In this document: positions 36,356-46,541 of the stretch, piece by piece
Layout of the letters: the number at the start of each line of letters is the position of its first letter
How positions within the stretch are numbered: the stretch's first letter is position 1
NCBI GenBank assembly: GCA_030447905.1
Contig: JAUJNZ010000004.1
Coordinates: 1-64,000, forward strand
Length of the DNA stretch: 64,000 bases
Direction of reading: 5' to 3'
Source: Thermoleophilaceae bacterium
Lineage (GTDB): Bacteria; Actinomycetota; Thermoleophilia; Solirubrobacterales; Thermoleophilaceae
The notes under the pieces: model-generated
The model's database searches: none
Seen by the model: the letters and a program-made list of their open reading frames with translations, nothing else
Told to the model about the DNA's origin: nothing
Program-made: the position numbers and the translations under genes

Positions 36356-36835
36356 GTGAGCGTGGTCGCCTGGCGAGACGTCGTCGAGTCGGAGCCCGAG
36401 TTCGCCGACCGTGCGAGCGGCTTCCTCGAGGCGGGCGTCCACAAGACGATCGCGACGCTGCGCCGCGACGCCTCGCCTCGGATCAGCGGGACCGAGGCCA
36501 AGTTCGCGAACCGCGAGCTGTGGTTCGGGGCCATGTGGCGATGGCGCAAGGCGCTCGACCTGCGGCGCGACCCTCGCTTCGCCCTCCACAGCGCCTCGAT
36601 CGACCCGCCGGCGTGGGAGGGGGACGCGAAGGTCTCCGGCTATGTCGAGGAGATCGACGACGACGAGCTCAAGAGCCGGCTCGTGGCCGGTGCCGGCGAG
36701 ACGCCGAGCGGGCCCTGGCATCTGTTCTTCGCGCGCATCAGTGAGGTGGTCGTCGTTCGCCTGAGCGATGCGCGCGACCGGCTCGTGATCGAGCTGTGGA
36801 AGGACGGCGAGGGATTGAAGCGAATGCAGCGCTAG
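36356..36835 (+). CDS. Pyridoxamine 5'-phosphate oxidase-like (split-barrel) protein
   Basis: FMN- or F420-binding split-barrel protein of 159 aa. HKTIATLRRDASPRISGTEA and the RRDPRFALHSAS segment match the PPOX-class family, followed by a shorter barrel end (LVIELWKDGEGLKR). Cofactor choice (FMN, F420, heme) cannot be decided here. GTG start. Confidence 0.8.
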   Translation: MSVVAWRDVVESEPEFADRASGFLEAGVHKTIATLRRDASPRISGTEAKFANRELWFGAMWRWRKALDLRRDPRFALHSASIDPPAWEGDAKVSGYVEEIDDDELKSRLVAGAGETPSGPWHLFFARISEVVVVRLSDARDRLVIELWKDGEGLKRMQR

Positions 36836-37123
36836 ACCGCGCCCGGCCACGCCGCGCCGGCCGCTGACGCCGGAGAGGCGGGACAAGCGCCCTCAGGAGC
36901 AGATCCCCGCGAGGGTCCCACCACTCGCCGGCGATGGCCCGACGCATGACCTCGGTAACCGTCCCGGAGGGGTCCCCACTCGGGCTCCATGCCACGGTGC
37001 TGCGGGAGTGCAACACCAACCTGACCGTTTTCGAGGCAGGCGTTGACCAGACTCCAAGGAAAGCACTAGGGTCAGACAGGGTGGGCGACGACGTATCGAC
37101 CCCATAGCGCGCGGCCTCAGCCA
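36836..37123. other. Intergenic region without a recognised gene
   Basis: About 290 nt with a less GC-rich stretch near 37000-37110 that probably contains the promoter of the lipoprotein hydrolase. Nothing else seen. Confidence 0.3.
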
Positions 37124-37936
37124 GTGAGACCGATCCTCGCCGCGCTTGGACTCGCGGGCGCTCTTGCCTTCGCTGCGAGCTGCGCCTCGGAGGGACCCGA
37201 TCCGACGTCCGGGAAAGGGGTGAGGGGGAGGAACGCCTCGGAGGGGCGGCTTGACGCGCGGCCCCAACCGCACCGCCGCCATGCCGGCTCGCCGACGCCC
37301 GGACTACAGAGCATGGCTGGGGGGGAGGGCGGCTTGCTGCAAGTCCCGTCGGGGTACAGGCCGGACCGGAGGTGGCCGCTCGTCGTCCTCCTCCACGGCG
37401 CAGGCTCGGATGCCCGTTCGGGAATCGCTCCGCTCGCTCAGTTGGCTGACCGCGCGGGGACCATCCTCCTGGCGCCAAACTCGCGCGACCGTACCTGGGA
37501 CGCAGTCCTAGGAGGCTATGGCCCGGACGTGGCCTCGATCGACGCGCTCCTCGAAGAGGTCTTTGAGCAGTTCTCTGTCGATCCGGAGCGGGTGGCGCTC
37601 GGTGGCTTCTCGGACGGGGCGTCGTACTCGCTGTCACTCGGTCTGGCGAACGGCGACCTCTTCACCCATCTGATCGCCTTCTCGCCGGGCTTCATCCCGC
37701 CCGGACGCCGACGCGGCCGGCCGACCGTCTACGTCTCTCACTGCTCGGGAGACCGCGTTCTCCCGATCGACCGCTGCAGCCGGCGGATCGTGCCGTCCTT
37801 GCGGCGTGCCGGCTACGAGGTCGACTACCGCGAGTTCCCAGGCGGGCACACCGTTCCACTCGAAGTCGCCCGGGCGAGCCTCGACTGGCTCTCGGCGCCC
37901 ATCCCCGAGGGAGCGAGGAGAACGGCATCTCGCTGA
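37124..37936 (+). CDS. Exported alpha/beta-hydrolase (esterase/PHB depolymerase-like), probable lipoprotein
   Basis: Protein of 270 aa. The N-terminus LAALGLAGALAFAASC has a hydrophobic core ending in a Cys that could be lipid-modified. A low-complexity linker leads to the hydrolase fold with VVLLHGAGSDAR (oxyanion), nucleophile GGFSDGASYS and a late GGHTVPLE histidine. It resembles LpqC/phospholipase-carboxylesterase-like enzymes. The frame of the following phosphoesterase begins about at its stop. Confidence 0.82.
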   Translation: MRPILAALGLAGALAFAASCASEGPDPTSGKGVRGRNASEGRLDARPQPHRRHAGSPTPGLQSMAGGEGGLLQVPSGYRPDRRWPLVVLLHGAGSDARSGIAPLAQLADRAGTILLAPNSRDRTWDAVLGGYGPDVASIDALLEEVFEQFSVDPERVALGGFSDGASYSLSLGLANGDLFTHLIAFSPGFIPPGRRRGRPTVYVSHCSGDRVLPIDRCSRRIVPSLRRAGYEVDYREFPGGHTVPLEVARASLDWLSAPIPEGARRTASR

Positions 37937-37950
37937 AGCTCATCATTCTC

Positions 37951-38924
37951 TTGGTTGTCGGATCGCTGCTGGGCGGGGCCATGGGTGCGGGTGCCGCTCT
38001 CGTCCTCGACCACGGCGACGTCGGTCCCCGAGGTCTGAGAGGGGCCAAAGGGCCCGCGGGCCCTCCGGCGGGCATCTACGCCGACGTCGGCGTGCTCGAG
38101 GCCCGTATCGCCGGCCTCGAGCGCAGGCTCTCCGGCCTTGAGCGGCGCGTGCGCCGGGCGAGGTCGCGCCTCGGACGAGGGCGTGCCGTCGTCTGGGCGG
38201 TCGGGGATGGCGCGGACGGCAGCCCGGAGGCGAGGGCGGTCGCCTCGCGGATCGCCTCGCAGCGCGTAGACCACTTCCTCTACCTCGGCGACGTCTACGA
38301 CGACGGAACGGCGAAGGAGTACGCGCGAAACTACAAAGGGACCTACGGCCGCCTCGACCCGATCACCGCCCCCACGCCGGGAAACCACGACTGGCCCAAC
38401 GCCGCGGAGGGCTATCGGCCCTACTGGCATCGGGTGCGGGAGCGGCCGATGCCGAGCTACTACTCCTTTACGGCCGGCGGCTGGGAGCTGCTGAGCCTCA
38501 ACTCGGAGGCCCCCCACGACCACGGCTCGCCCAGCTGCGGTGGCTGCGGGGTGCGCTCGCGCGCCCGGGCAGGTGCCGCATCGCCTTCTGGCATCGCGCG
38601 CGCTTTAGCGCGGGAAGGCACGGCGACCAAGCGGACACCGACCCGCTCTGGGCGGCGCTGTGCGACAAGGCGACGATCGTCGTGGTCGGCCACGACCACA
38701 ACATGCAGCGCCTGCACCCGATCGACGGGATCACGCAGTTTGTCTCTGGTGCCGGCGGCAGGAGCCACTACGAGTTCGACCCCAGCGACGAACGCCTTGC
38801 CTTTGCGAACGACCGCGACTACGGCGCGCTCCGTCTCGAGCTCAGTCCCGGTGTGGCCCGCTACGCGTTCGTCTCGGTCGCGGGCGAGACCCTCGACGCG
38901 GGAGAGCTCGGGTGCCGCGACTGA
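37951..38924 (+). pseudogene. Membrane-anchored metallophosphoesterase with collagen-like stalk, one frameshift
   Basis: Layout: N-terminal membrane helix, six or seven Gly-X-Y triplets (GPRGLRGAKGPAGPP), a short coiled coil (ARIAGLERRLSGLERRVRR), then a calcineurin-like phosphoesterase with AVGDGAD, YLGDVYDDG, PTPGNHDW and, in another frame, AFWHRARFSAG and VVVGHDHNM. The frames join near 38532, where one missing C (SPQLRWLR expected) explains the break. Either a recent null allele or a one-base assembly error. TTG 37951 taken as start; CTG 37933 overlapping the previous stop is also possible. Confidence 0.75.
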
Positions 38925-39142
38925 GCCGGCCGCCTCAGCGGCGCCGCTGGGTCGCGGTGCCCGCGCCGGAGGTCCAGGTCGGTCGCGTGGTCCCAGGTGC
39001 GTCGGGATCCCTTCAGGGCAGGCTGACTAAAGGCCCTGGCCGCTCATTCCCAGGCCTACTGGTTCCACTTGTCGGCGGTCTTCTTGCCCTTGCCGGAGTT
39101 CTTGTCGCGAGGGCTCCTTACGTCCTGCGGGCGGCCGGCCGT

Positions 39143-39280
39143 TTAGATGTCCTGCTGGTCGCCGGCGTCCTCCGGGCCTTCCGCGGAGGGGTGAGGGGGT
39201 GCCTCGGAGGCCCGCTTTGCGTCTTCCTTCTTCTGTTCGACTACCTCGCGGAATCTCTCGAGCTGGCGATCGTCGGGCAT
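39143..39280 (-). CDS. Small charged protein (45 aa)
   Basis: ATG at 39280 with GGAG four nt upstream. The product begins MPDDRQLERFREVVEQKK and ends in an acidic tail. The N-terminal RFREVVEQKK loosely recalls DUF5302-like small actinobacterial proteins; this is only a resemblance. After its TAA the same frame continues to a second tag-like end (RDKNSGKGKKTADKWNQ) that lacks a start codon. Remaining DNA between 38925 and 39376 shows no other gene. Confidence 0.5.
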   Translation of the reverse strand: MPDDRQLERFREVVEQKKEDAKRASEAPPHPSAEGPEDAGDQQDI

Positions 39281-39376
39281 GGTGCTCCTCTCGTCTAGGT
39301 ACGGGTCCCCGGAGCTACCCGCCGGAAACGCGCGGATTGAAGTGGATAGACGCGCCGGGGGAACTGAGCCGAGTCC

Positions 39377-40275
39377 CTAACCTCCGCTCTGGCGTGGCGA
39401 CTCGGGCGCCTGCCTCTGGCTGTCTGGCCGGTGGCCATGTTCGCGAAGCCCCTCGAGGCGCCGCCTCAGGGCTCGCGCATTGTCGACCGCAAAGCCCTCC
39501 CAGTCGTTGTTGAAGTAGGCGAAGACCTCGACCTTGCGGCGCCAGGCATCGATTCGCGCCGCCCACTCGGCGAGCTCGGTGTCCGAGTAGTTTCCTCGCC
39601 GCCCGCGCGAGCCATGGTGGAAGCGGATGAAGGTCCAGTCGGCGGTGAACGGGTGGGAGTCAAACCGGCGCGCGGGATGGTCACCGATCACGAGCGCAGC
39701 CGAGTGGGCGCGCAGGAGCTCGAAGACCTCGACCGAGAACCAGCTCGGGTGGCGGAACTCAAAGCAGTGCCGACCTGGCGGAAGACGCTCGAGAGCCTCG
39801 GCGAGGCGGTCGTCGTCGCGATGGAATCGCTCGGGGAGCTGCCAAGCACGGGACCCAGCTTGCCTGCCTCGACCAGCGGCTCGATTCGCTCGTAGAAGCG
39901 CTCGACGCCGACCTCCATGTCGGTCAGGCGCTTCATATGGGTGAGGAAGCGGCTCGCCTTGACCGCGAACACGAAGTCGGGCGGGGTCTGCTCTACCCAC
40001 CCGGTGACGGCGTGACGCGAGGCGAGCCGGTAGAAGGTGGCGTTCACCTCGACCGTGTCGAACTCGCGGGCGTAGTGCTCGAGCCAGCGCCGCGGCGAGA
40101 GTCCGGCGGGGTAGAGCCGGCCTCGCCAGTCCGCGTAGTTCCAGCCCGACGTGCCGATGTGAACGGTGGTGGCCAACTCTCCCCGGGGCGTCCGCGCGCC
40201 GAGTTTGACTGATTTCGAGAGGTCGGTGAGCGCTCCGACGACCTCGTCGACCAGCTGTCGGGATGACGCTGCCAT
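39377..40275 (-). pseudogene. DUF72 protein gene with a single frameshift
   Basis: DUF72 (YecE-like TIM-barrel) protein of about 300 aa. The first frame gives VHIGTSGWNYADWRGRLYPA, EFDTVEVNATFYRLAS and FAVKASRFLTHMKRL. The second gives QLPERFHRDDDRLAEALERL, FEFRHPSWF and VFAYFNNDWEGFAVDNA. They meet near 39852, where one base is missing (LGPVLWQLPERF expected). No other damage, so an assembly error is as likely as a true mutation. Function of DUF72 is unknown. Confidence 0.82.
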
Positions 40276-40422
40276 GATCCGTCAGAGGACACGACCTGAC
40301 GAACTCACGACCGCAAACGGGGGGAGTGAGGTGACCTGGCAGTCTCATCGCCTAGACGGGACGGCGGACCGGAGGCGCGCGGGGAGTGGACGGCGCAGGC
40401 TGCGGGCGAAGCCCGGTTCGAA

Positions 40423-40949
40423 CGCCCGGCCCTCCTCACCGTCGACGACCCGGCGGTGCTGCGGGCGATCGAGCGCGACCTGCGCCGCCGCTACGCCGAG
40501 CGGTACCGGGTCCTCCGCGCCGACTCCGGCGCCTCGGCGCTCGACCTCGTCCGCCAGCTCAAGCTGCGAGGACAGCCGCTGGCCATAGCGGTCGCCGACC
40601 AGCGCATGCCCGGGATGAGCGGCGTCGAGCTGCTCGAGGCGACGCGGGAGCTGTATCCCGAAGCAAAGCGCGTCCTGCTCACCGCCTACGCCGACACCGA
40701 CGCCGCCATCAGGGCGATCAACGACTTAGCCCTCGACTACTACCTGCTGAAGCCCTGGGACCCGCCCGACGAGCAGCCCTACCCCGTGGTCGACGACCTC
40801 CTCGAGGCGTGGCAGGAGCGCGACGAGCGCGGCTTCGTGCTGGCGGGACCCGATCTCGGCTCGGACGGCGACCGGCCGAGCGGATGGGGGAGTCGCGCCC
40901 GAGCGAGACGCGGTTCACGGTGACCCTGCCGCTGTCAGGCTCGGTCTGA
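40423..40949 (+). pseudogene. Collapsed remnant: response-regulator domain + thioredoxin-reductase fragment + histidine-kinase tail
   Basis: A receiver domain begins at RPALLTVDD and continues with VADQRMPGMSGVELLEA (phosphoacceptor Asp), VLLTAYADTDAAIRAIND and the LKPWD lysine. This is the N-terminal domain of actinobacterial fused response regulator/thioredoxin-disulfide reductases. It runs straight into GFVLAGPDLGSDGDRPSGW, which matches a segment normally near the reductase C-terminus, and then out of frame into ETRFTVTLPLSGSV, a typical histidine-kinase ATPase ending. No clear start codon. A large internal deletion probably fused three gene ends. Confidence 0.65.
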
Positions 40950-41018
40950 GCGTGAGGTCGAGGACGCCGGACACGAGGGCAGGACAAGGCAACTGCGCCT
41001 CCTGACCTGCGGCGACCG

Positions 41019-42620
41019 ATGGAGCACCTCGAGCTGATCATCTTCGGCCTGCTCGTGGCGATCGCGGGGCTTGCCGTCATCGCTCGCGTCGTCGACGTTC
41101 CGTATCCGATCCTGCTCGTCGTCGGCGGGCTCGCGCTCGGCTTCGTGCCGGGCATTCCGCGCATCGAGCTCCCGCCGCAGCTGGTCCTGCTCATCTTCCT
41201 TCCGCCGCTGCTCTACGGAGCCGCCTTCTTTACGTCGCTGCGGGACCTGCGCGCCAACCTGCGGCCGATCACCCTGAACTCCATCGGCCTGGTGATCGTC
41301 ACGATGGTCGCGGTCGCGGCCGTGGGGCACCTGGTCGTCGGACTGCCGTGGCCCGTCGCGTTCGTCCTCGGGGCGATCGTCTCGCCGACCGATCCGGTGG
41401 CGCCCGCGACGATCCTCCGTGAGCTGCGCGCGCCTCGCCGGATCCTCACGATCATCGAGGGCGAGAACCTGACCAACGACTGGACGGCGCTCGTCCTGTA
41501 CCGGTTTGCGGTCGCCGCCGTCCTCAGCGGGACCTTCTCCTTCTGGGAGGCCGGCGGGCGGTTCCTGATCACCGGGGTGGGCGGGCTCGTGGTCGGCCTG
41601 GCGGTGGGGCGGCTCATCCGCGAGGTGCGGCGGCGCATCGACGACTCGCCGACCGAGATCACGATCTCGATCCTGTCGGGCTACGCGGCCTATCTGCCGG
41701 CCGAGGAGCTCGGGGTCTCGGGCGTGGTGGCGGCGGTGACGGTGGGCATCTACATGGGCTGGCACACGCCCGAGCTCACGACGCCGATCATGCGCATCCA
41801 GGGGGTGTCGGTGTGGGAGATCCTCCAGTTCCTGCTCAACGCGGTCCTCTTCCTCCTCGTAGGCCTCCAGATGCCGAAAGTGCTCGAGGACCTGTCGGGA
41901 CAGTCGGTCGCCGCGCTTCTCGGCTGGGCGGTCGCCGTGAGCGTGGTCGTCATCGCGATCCGCTTCGTTTGGCTCTTCACGGTCACCTATGTCGTTCGCG
42001 CCCTCGACCGAAGGCCGAGCCAGCTTCTCCGCCGGGCCTCCTGGCAGCAGCGCGTGATCGTGGGATGGTCGGGGATGCGCGGTGCGGTGTCGCTTGCCGC
42101 GGCGCTTGCCCTGCCGCTAGAGACGGGCGGTGGCGCCCCGTTCCCCGAGCGCGACCTCGTCGTCTTTCTGACCCTCGCCGTGATAATCGTGACCCTGGTG
42201 GGACAGGGGCTCACGCTCAGGCCCCTGATTCGCGCCCTGAGGATCGAGGACGACGGCGCTGCCGAGCGGGAGGAGCTGGTCGCCCGCATGCAGACGGCCG
42301 AGGCCGCGCTGGCGCGGCTCGAGGACCTGGCGGGCGAGGACTGGATCTACGACGATACGGTCACGCGCGTCCGCGGGCAGCTCGACTACCGCCGTCGCCG
42401 GTTCTCGGCGCGAATCGACGCAGACTCAAGCGACGGCTACGAGGAGCGCTCGACCGCCTACCAGCGGGTCCTTCGCGAGCTGCTGGCGGCCGAGCGTCGG
42501 GAGTTGCTCGTGCTCCGCAACGAGGGCCACATCAGCGACGAGGTGCGCAGGAGGGTCGAGCGGGACCTCGACTTCGAGGAGTCACGGCTCGAAGGCGAGG
42601 AGGCGCAGGCGGGATCTTGA
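41019..42620 (+). CDS. CPA1-family Na+/H+ antiporter
   Basis: Membrane antiporter of 533 aa with about 12 helices (residues 5-410) and a cytoplasmic tail rich in charged helices. The family core is visible in VLGAIVSPTDPVAPATIL and the paired ion-binding region EGENLTNDWTALVLYR, then WSGMRGAVSLAAALALP. Likely exchanges Na+ or K+ for protons in pH or salt homeostasis. ATG at 41019. Confidence 0.93.
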   Translation: MEHLELIIFGLLVAIAGLAVIARVVDVPYPILLVVGGLALGFVPGIPRIELPPQLVLLIFLPPLLYGAAFFTSLRDLRANLRPITLNSIGLVIVTMVAVAAVGHLVVGLPWPVAFVLGAIVSPTDPVAPATILRELRAPRRILTIIEGENLTNDWTALVLYRFAVAAVLSGTFSFWEAGGRFLITGVGGLVVGLAVGRLIREVRRRIDDSPTEITISILSGYAAYLPAEELGVSGVVAAVTVGIYMGWHTPELTTPIMRIQGVSVWEILQFLLNAVLFLLVGLQMPKVLEDLSGQSVAALLGWAVAVSVVVIAIRFVWLFTVTYVVRALDRRPSQLLRRASWQQRVIVGWSGMRGAVSLAAALALPLETGGGAPFPERDLVVFLTLAVIIVTLVGQGLTLRPLIRALRIEDDGAAEREELVARMQTAEAALARLEDLAGEDWIYDDTVTRVRGQLDYRRRRFSARIDADSSDGYEERSTAYQRVLRELLAAERRELLVLRNEGHISDEVRRRVERDLDFEESRLEGEEAQAGS

Positions 42621-42680
42621 GGCGACGGCTCTCGAGCCGCGTGGTCCCGGGTCACGGCACGATCCCACCTCTGCAGCCGC

Positions 42681-45020
42681 TCATGCCCGCCGGGGCGGCT
42701 CGCGGCCCGGAGGCTGCACCGGGGCGGGTGGCTCGGGCGCGGAGGGGATCGCGCGCGTGACCGGCCGGCCGGCGGCCACGCGGGCGTGGTCGCCATGGTG
42801 GGTGACCGAGAGGGGGGCGCCGGCCTCGAGGCGGTAGGTGGCCGAGTCGGGGAGGACGTCGACGCGCAGGCGCCGCCCGCGCACGCCCATCCGAAACGAG
42901 AGGCGGGTGAGCGCGGAGGGCAGGCGGGGGCAGAACGACGGCCGCCCGTCGTGGTCGCGCATACCGCCGAAACCTGCCACGAGCCCGATCCATCCCCCCG
43001 CGAGCGAGGCCATGTGGACGCCGTCACGGGTGTTGTGCTCCAGGTCGTGAAGGTCCATGAGGGCCGCTACGCCCAGATAGTCGTAAGCGAGCTCGACGTG
43101 GCCGACCTCGGCGGCGATGACCGCCTGGGTGCACGCCGACAGCGACGAGTCACGCACGGTCCGTGCCTCGTAGTAGGCGAAGTTCCGCGCCTTCTCCTCG
43201 GCCGAGAAGGCATCGCCGCGCAGGTGCAGCGCGAGCACGAGATCGGCCTGCTTGACGACCTGCTTGCGGTAGAGGTCGAAGTAGGGGAAGTGGAGGAGCA
43301 GCGGATACTGATCCGGTCGCGTGGTGGCGAAGTTCCATTCCTCGTGCTGGGTGAAGTCCTCGGCCTCGGGGTGGACGCCTAGCTCCTCGTCGTAGGGGAT
43401 CGCGACCGCCTCGGCCGCCTCGCGCCAGCGGGCGATCTCCCCGTCGTCGACGCCGAGATCGGTACCGAGGTCCGGATGGCGGTCGACCGCGGCGGCGGCC
43501 GCGCGGAGGTTCCGCTGGGCCATGAGGTTCGTGTACACGTTGTCATCGGCGATCGCGCTGTACTCGTCGGGTCCGGTCACCCCATCGATGCGAAAGCCGC
43601 CGTGGGGGTCGTAGTGGCCGAGCGAGCGCCACAGCCGGGCGGTCTCCACGAGCAGCTCGACGCCGCACTCCCGCTCGAACTGCTCGTCGTCGGTCGCGTA
43701 GCGGTAGCGCTCGACCGCGTCGGCGACGTCGGCGCCCACGTGGAACGCCGCCGTCCCGGCGGGCCAGTAGCCCGAGCATTCCTCGCCGGCGATTGTGCGC
43801 CAGGGAAACGCGGCTCCGGCGAGACCGAGCTGGCGGGCGCGGGTGCGGGCGGCCGGCAGCGTGGCGTGGCGCCACTGCAGCGCGTCCCTCGCGGCCGAGG
43901 GCCGGGCGTAGGTCAGCACCGGCAGGACGAAGGACTCGGTATCCCAGAAGGCGTGGCCGTCGTAGCCGGGGCCGGTCAGGCCCTTCGCCGGGATCGCCCG
44001 GCCCTCCGCGCGCGCGCCCGCCTGGAGGACGTGAAAGAGGCCGAAGCGCACGGCCTGCTGAATCTCCGCGTCCCCCTCGAGCTCGACGTCGGCACCCGCC
44101 CAGAACTCCTCGAGGTAGTCCGCCTGGCTTGCGACCAGCCCGTCCCAGCCGGTGTGTCGAGCCTCGGCGAGGGCGGCGGCGACCTGACCGCGCACCGCCG
44201 GGAGCGAGCGCGCCGCCGACCATCCGTAGGCCAGGAACTTGACGACCTCGAGCCGCTGGCCGGCCCGCAGGTCGGCGGTCACGGTGATGCGCCCGAGGTC
44301 GGCCGAGCTCTCCGCTCCGAGGCCGGTGCCGGGGGGGCCGGCGACGACGTGGTCCATGCCCGCGGTCACGCGCAGGCCGCTCGCGTGCGTGACATGCGAG
44401 AGCAGCACCGATGTCTCACCGTGGCCCCAGGACTCGCCCTCGAGCGGGGCGCGCAGCGCCGCGGCCGCGCGCGGGTCGCGGTTGGGCGGAGGCAGGGGCT
44501 CGTTGGCGACGAGCTCGGACTGCACGACGACGCGCGCGCCCTCTTCGAGCGGCTCGACGATGTGGCGCACGGCCGCGACCCCCCGCTGGACGAAGGAGAC
44601 CAGGCGCACCGACGCGACCCGAACGCCCTGTCCGGCCGGGGAGACCCACTCGACCGCGCGACGCAGGACTCCGGCGCGCAGGTCGAGCTCGCGCTCGTGC
44701 GCGCGCAGGTGGCCGTAGCGGACGTCGAAGGGCTCGTCGTCCACGAGCAGCCTGAGGATCTTGCCGTTGGTGACGTTGACGACCGTCTGACCCGACTCGG
44801 GATAGCCGTAACCCGCCTCGGCGTGGGGGAGGGGCCGCAGCTCGTGGACGCCGTTGAGGTAGGTGCCGGGCAGCGCGTGGGGATCGCCCTCGTCGAGGTT
44901 GCCGCGCAGGCCGATGTGGCCATTGGCGAGGGCGAATACCGACTCGGTCTGGCCGAGCGCGTCGAAGTCGAGCCTCGTCTCGCGGACCGCCCAGGGATCT
45001 ACCGCGAACCGTCGGCTCAC
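42681..45020 (-). CDS. Glycoside hydrolase family 65 phosphorylase/hydrolase
   Basis: Protein of 779 aa acting on alpha-linked disaccharides (maltose, trehalose, kojibiose or nigerose). N-terminal beta-sandwich ([20 protein letters not shown]), then an (alpha/alpha)6 barrel with [19 protein letters not shown], the catalytic acid Glu in [18 protein letters not shown] and the [13 protein letters not shown] segment. The adjacent beta-phosphoglucomutase (overlap of 4 nt) argues for a phosphorylase releasing beta-glucose 1-phosphate. Exact disaccharide unknown. GTG start at 45020. Confidence 0.93.
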   Translation of the reverse strand: MSRRFAVDPWAVRETRLDFDALGQTESVFALANGHIGLRGNLDEGDPHALPGTYLNGVHELRPLPHAEAGYGYPESGQTVVNVTNGKILRLLVDDEPFDVRYGHLRAHERELDLRAGVLRRAVEWVSPAGQGVRVASVRLVSFVQRGVAAVRHIVEPLEEGARVVVQSELVANEPLPPPNRDPRAAAALRAPLEGESWGHGETSVLLSHVTHASGLRVTAGMDHVVAGPPGTGLGAESSADLGRITVTADLRAGQRLEVVKFLAYGWSAARSLPAVRGQVAAALAEARHTGWDGLVASQADYLEEFWAGADVELEGDAEIQQAVRFGLFHVLQAGARAEGRAIPAKGLTGPGYDGHAFWDTESFVLPVLTYARPSAARDALQWRHATLPAARTRARQLGLAGAAFPWRTIAGEECSGYWPAGTAAFHVGADVADAVERYRYATDDEQFERECGVELLVETARLWRSLGHYDPHGGFRIDGVTGPDEYSAIADDNVYTNLMAQRNLRAAAAAVDRHPDLGTDLGVDDGEIARWREAAEAVAIPYDEELGVHPEAEDFTQHEEWNFATTRPDQYPLLLHFPYFDLYRKQVVKQADLVLALHLRGDAFSAEEKARNFAYYEARTVRDSSLSACTQAVIAAEVGHVELAYDYLGVAALMDLHDLEHNTRDGVHMASLAGGWIGLVAGFGGMRDHDGRPSFCPRLPSALTRLSFRMGVRGRRLRVDVLPDSATYRLEAGAPLSVTHHGDHARVAAGRPVTRAIPSAPEPPAPVQPPGREPPRRA

Positions 45021-45760
45021 GCTGCTTCGAGGAGCTCGTCGAGGTCTGCGACCACGCGCGTGGCGCCGTGGGCGATGAGCGCGGCCGCCTGGCCGGTCCG
45101 GTCGACCCCGATCACCGCGGCAAAGGCGCCCGCCCGTCCGGCCTCGACGCCCGCGAGGGCGTCCTCGAACACCGCCGCCGCGCCGGGACGCACGCCGAGC
45201 GCCCGCGCGCCGGCCAGGAAGGTGTCGGGCGCGGGCTTGCCACGCAGGCCCTCGCGCTCGGCCACATTCCCGTCGACGTGAGCCTCGAGCAGGTCGGCGA
45301 TGCCCGCCGCCGCGAGCACCTCGCGGCAGTTGGTGCTCGAGGACACGACACCGCGCTGCAGCCCCGCCTCGCGGGCGGCGTGCAGATAGCGCACCGAGCC
45401 CTCGTAGGCGGCGACTCCGCGGTCGTGGATGAGCTTCAGCACGAGCTCGTTCTTGCGAGTGCCGAGACCCTGGACCGTCTCAGCGTCAGGGGGGTCGTCG
45501 GGGGCGCCGTCGGGGAGGTCGATGCCACGCGCGGCGAGGAAGGTCCGCACGCCGTCGGCCCGCGGGCGGCCGTCGACGTATTCGTCGTACTCGTGCACCG
45601 CGTCGAAGGGCACGAAGGCCTCGCCCGAGCGCTCGGCGCGCGCACGCAGGAAGGCGTCGAACATCTCCTTCCATGCCGCCGCGTGCACCTTCGCCGTCTG
45701 TGTGAGCACCCCGTCTAGGTCGAACAGGCACGCGGAGATCCCGTCGGGCAGGCCGAGCAC
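45017..45760 (-). CDS. pgmB: Beta-phosphoglucomutase-type HAD hydrolase
   Basis: HAD protein of 247 aa that should convert beta-glucose 1-phosphate to glucose 6-phosphate. [18 protein letters not shown] carries the nucleophile and acid/base Asp pair, VVSSSTNC is motif [13 protein letters not shown] motif III and [15 protein letters not shown] motif IV. It is upstream of and overlaps GH65, so both belong to one disaccharide-phosphorolysis operon that feeds the pgl/gnd/zwf genes encoded divergently next door. Confidence 0.9.
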   Translation of the reverse strand: MLGLPDGISACLFDLDGVLTQTAKVHAAAWKEMFDAFLRARAERSGEAFVPFDAVHEYDEYVDGRPRADGVRTFLAARGIDLPDGAPDDPPDAETVQGLGTRKNELVLKLIHDRGVAAYEGSVRYLHAAREAGLQRGVVSSSTNCREVLAAAGIADLLEAHVDGNVAEREGLRGKPAPDTFLAGARALGVRPGAAAVFEDALAGVEAGRAGAFAAVIGVDRTGQAAALIAHGATRVVADLDELLEAA

Positions 45761-45808
45761 GCCACGTATGCTCGCGGATACCGGCGCGAGGCGTGTCAGA
45801 CTCCGACG

Positions 45809-46492
45809 ATGGCGGTGGAGGTTCGCGTGCTCGACGACCCTGCCGCCGAGGCGGCGCGGCTTCTAGCCGCCGCCGCGAGCGCCGGGGGGCACCTCGCTTT
45901 GACCGGGGGCTCCAGCCCGGGAGCGGCCTATCAGCAGGCCGCCGGACTGTCCGCGCAGTGGGAGGAGGCCACGCTCTGGTGGGGCGACGAGCGCTGCGTG
46001 CCCCCCGACGACGACCGGTCGAACTACGGGATGGCGCGTGATGCCCTGATCGCCCGTCTCGACCCCGCGCCGACGGTCGAGCGGATCCGGGGCGAGGACG
46101 GCCCGGGGGCCGGGGCCGAGCACTACGAGCGAGCGCTGCGAGCCGCCTTCGGCGACCGACCGCCGATCTTCGATCTGCTGCTGCTGGGTCTGGGACCCGA
46201 CGGCCACTGTGCGTCGCTCTTCCCCGGCACTCCCGCGCTCGGGGTCAGCGACCGCTGGGTCGTCGGCGTCGAGCGGGCCGGTCAGCCGCCCTACGTCCCG
46301 AGGATCTCGCTCACGGTCCCGGCCCTCACCGCCGCCCGGGAGACGCTGTTCCTGGTCTGCGGAGAGGAGAAGGCGGACGCGGTGCGCGGTGCCTTCGGCG
46401 CCGGCGGCGAGGACCTGCCGGCCCGCCGGGTCGCCGCCGGCGCCGCTCACACCACGGTGCTGCTCGACCACGCGGCCGCCGGGAAGCTTTGA
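45809..46492 (+). CDS. pgl: 6-phosphogluconolactonase
   Basis: Second enzyme of the oxidative pentose phosphate pathway, 227 aa. [36 protein letters not shown] and [16 protein letters not shown] are the DevB/SOL-type signatures. First gene of a plus-strand pgl-gnd-zwf set, divergent from pgmB. Confidence 0.93.
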   Translation: MAVEVRVLDDPAAEAARLLAAAASAGGHLALTGGSSPGAAYQQAAGLSAQWEEATLWWGDERCVPPDDDRSNYGMARDALIARLDPAPTVERIRGEDGPGAGAEHYERALRAAFGDRPPIFDLLLLGLGPDGHCASLFPGTPALGVSDRWVVGVERAGQPPYVPRISLTVPALTAARETLFLVCGEEKADAVRGAFGAGGEDLPARRVAAGAAHTTVLLDHAAAGKL

Positions 46493-46541
46493 AACGACCG
46501 CGCTGTTCCCCGGGCGGCGCCGTGGCCTAGTCTCCGAGGCC

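Noticed and set aside
37951-40275. In-frame UGA (further selenoproteins) as explanation for the breaks in the phosphoesterase and DUF72 genes
   Set aside because: In both cases the two parts are in different frames, so an indel is needed; a single UGA cannot explain it.
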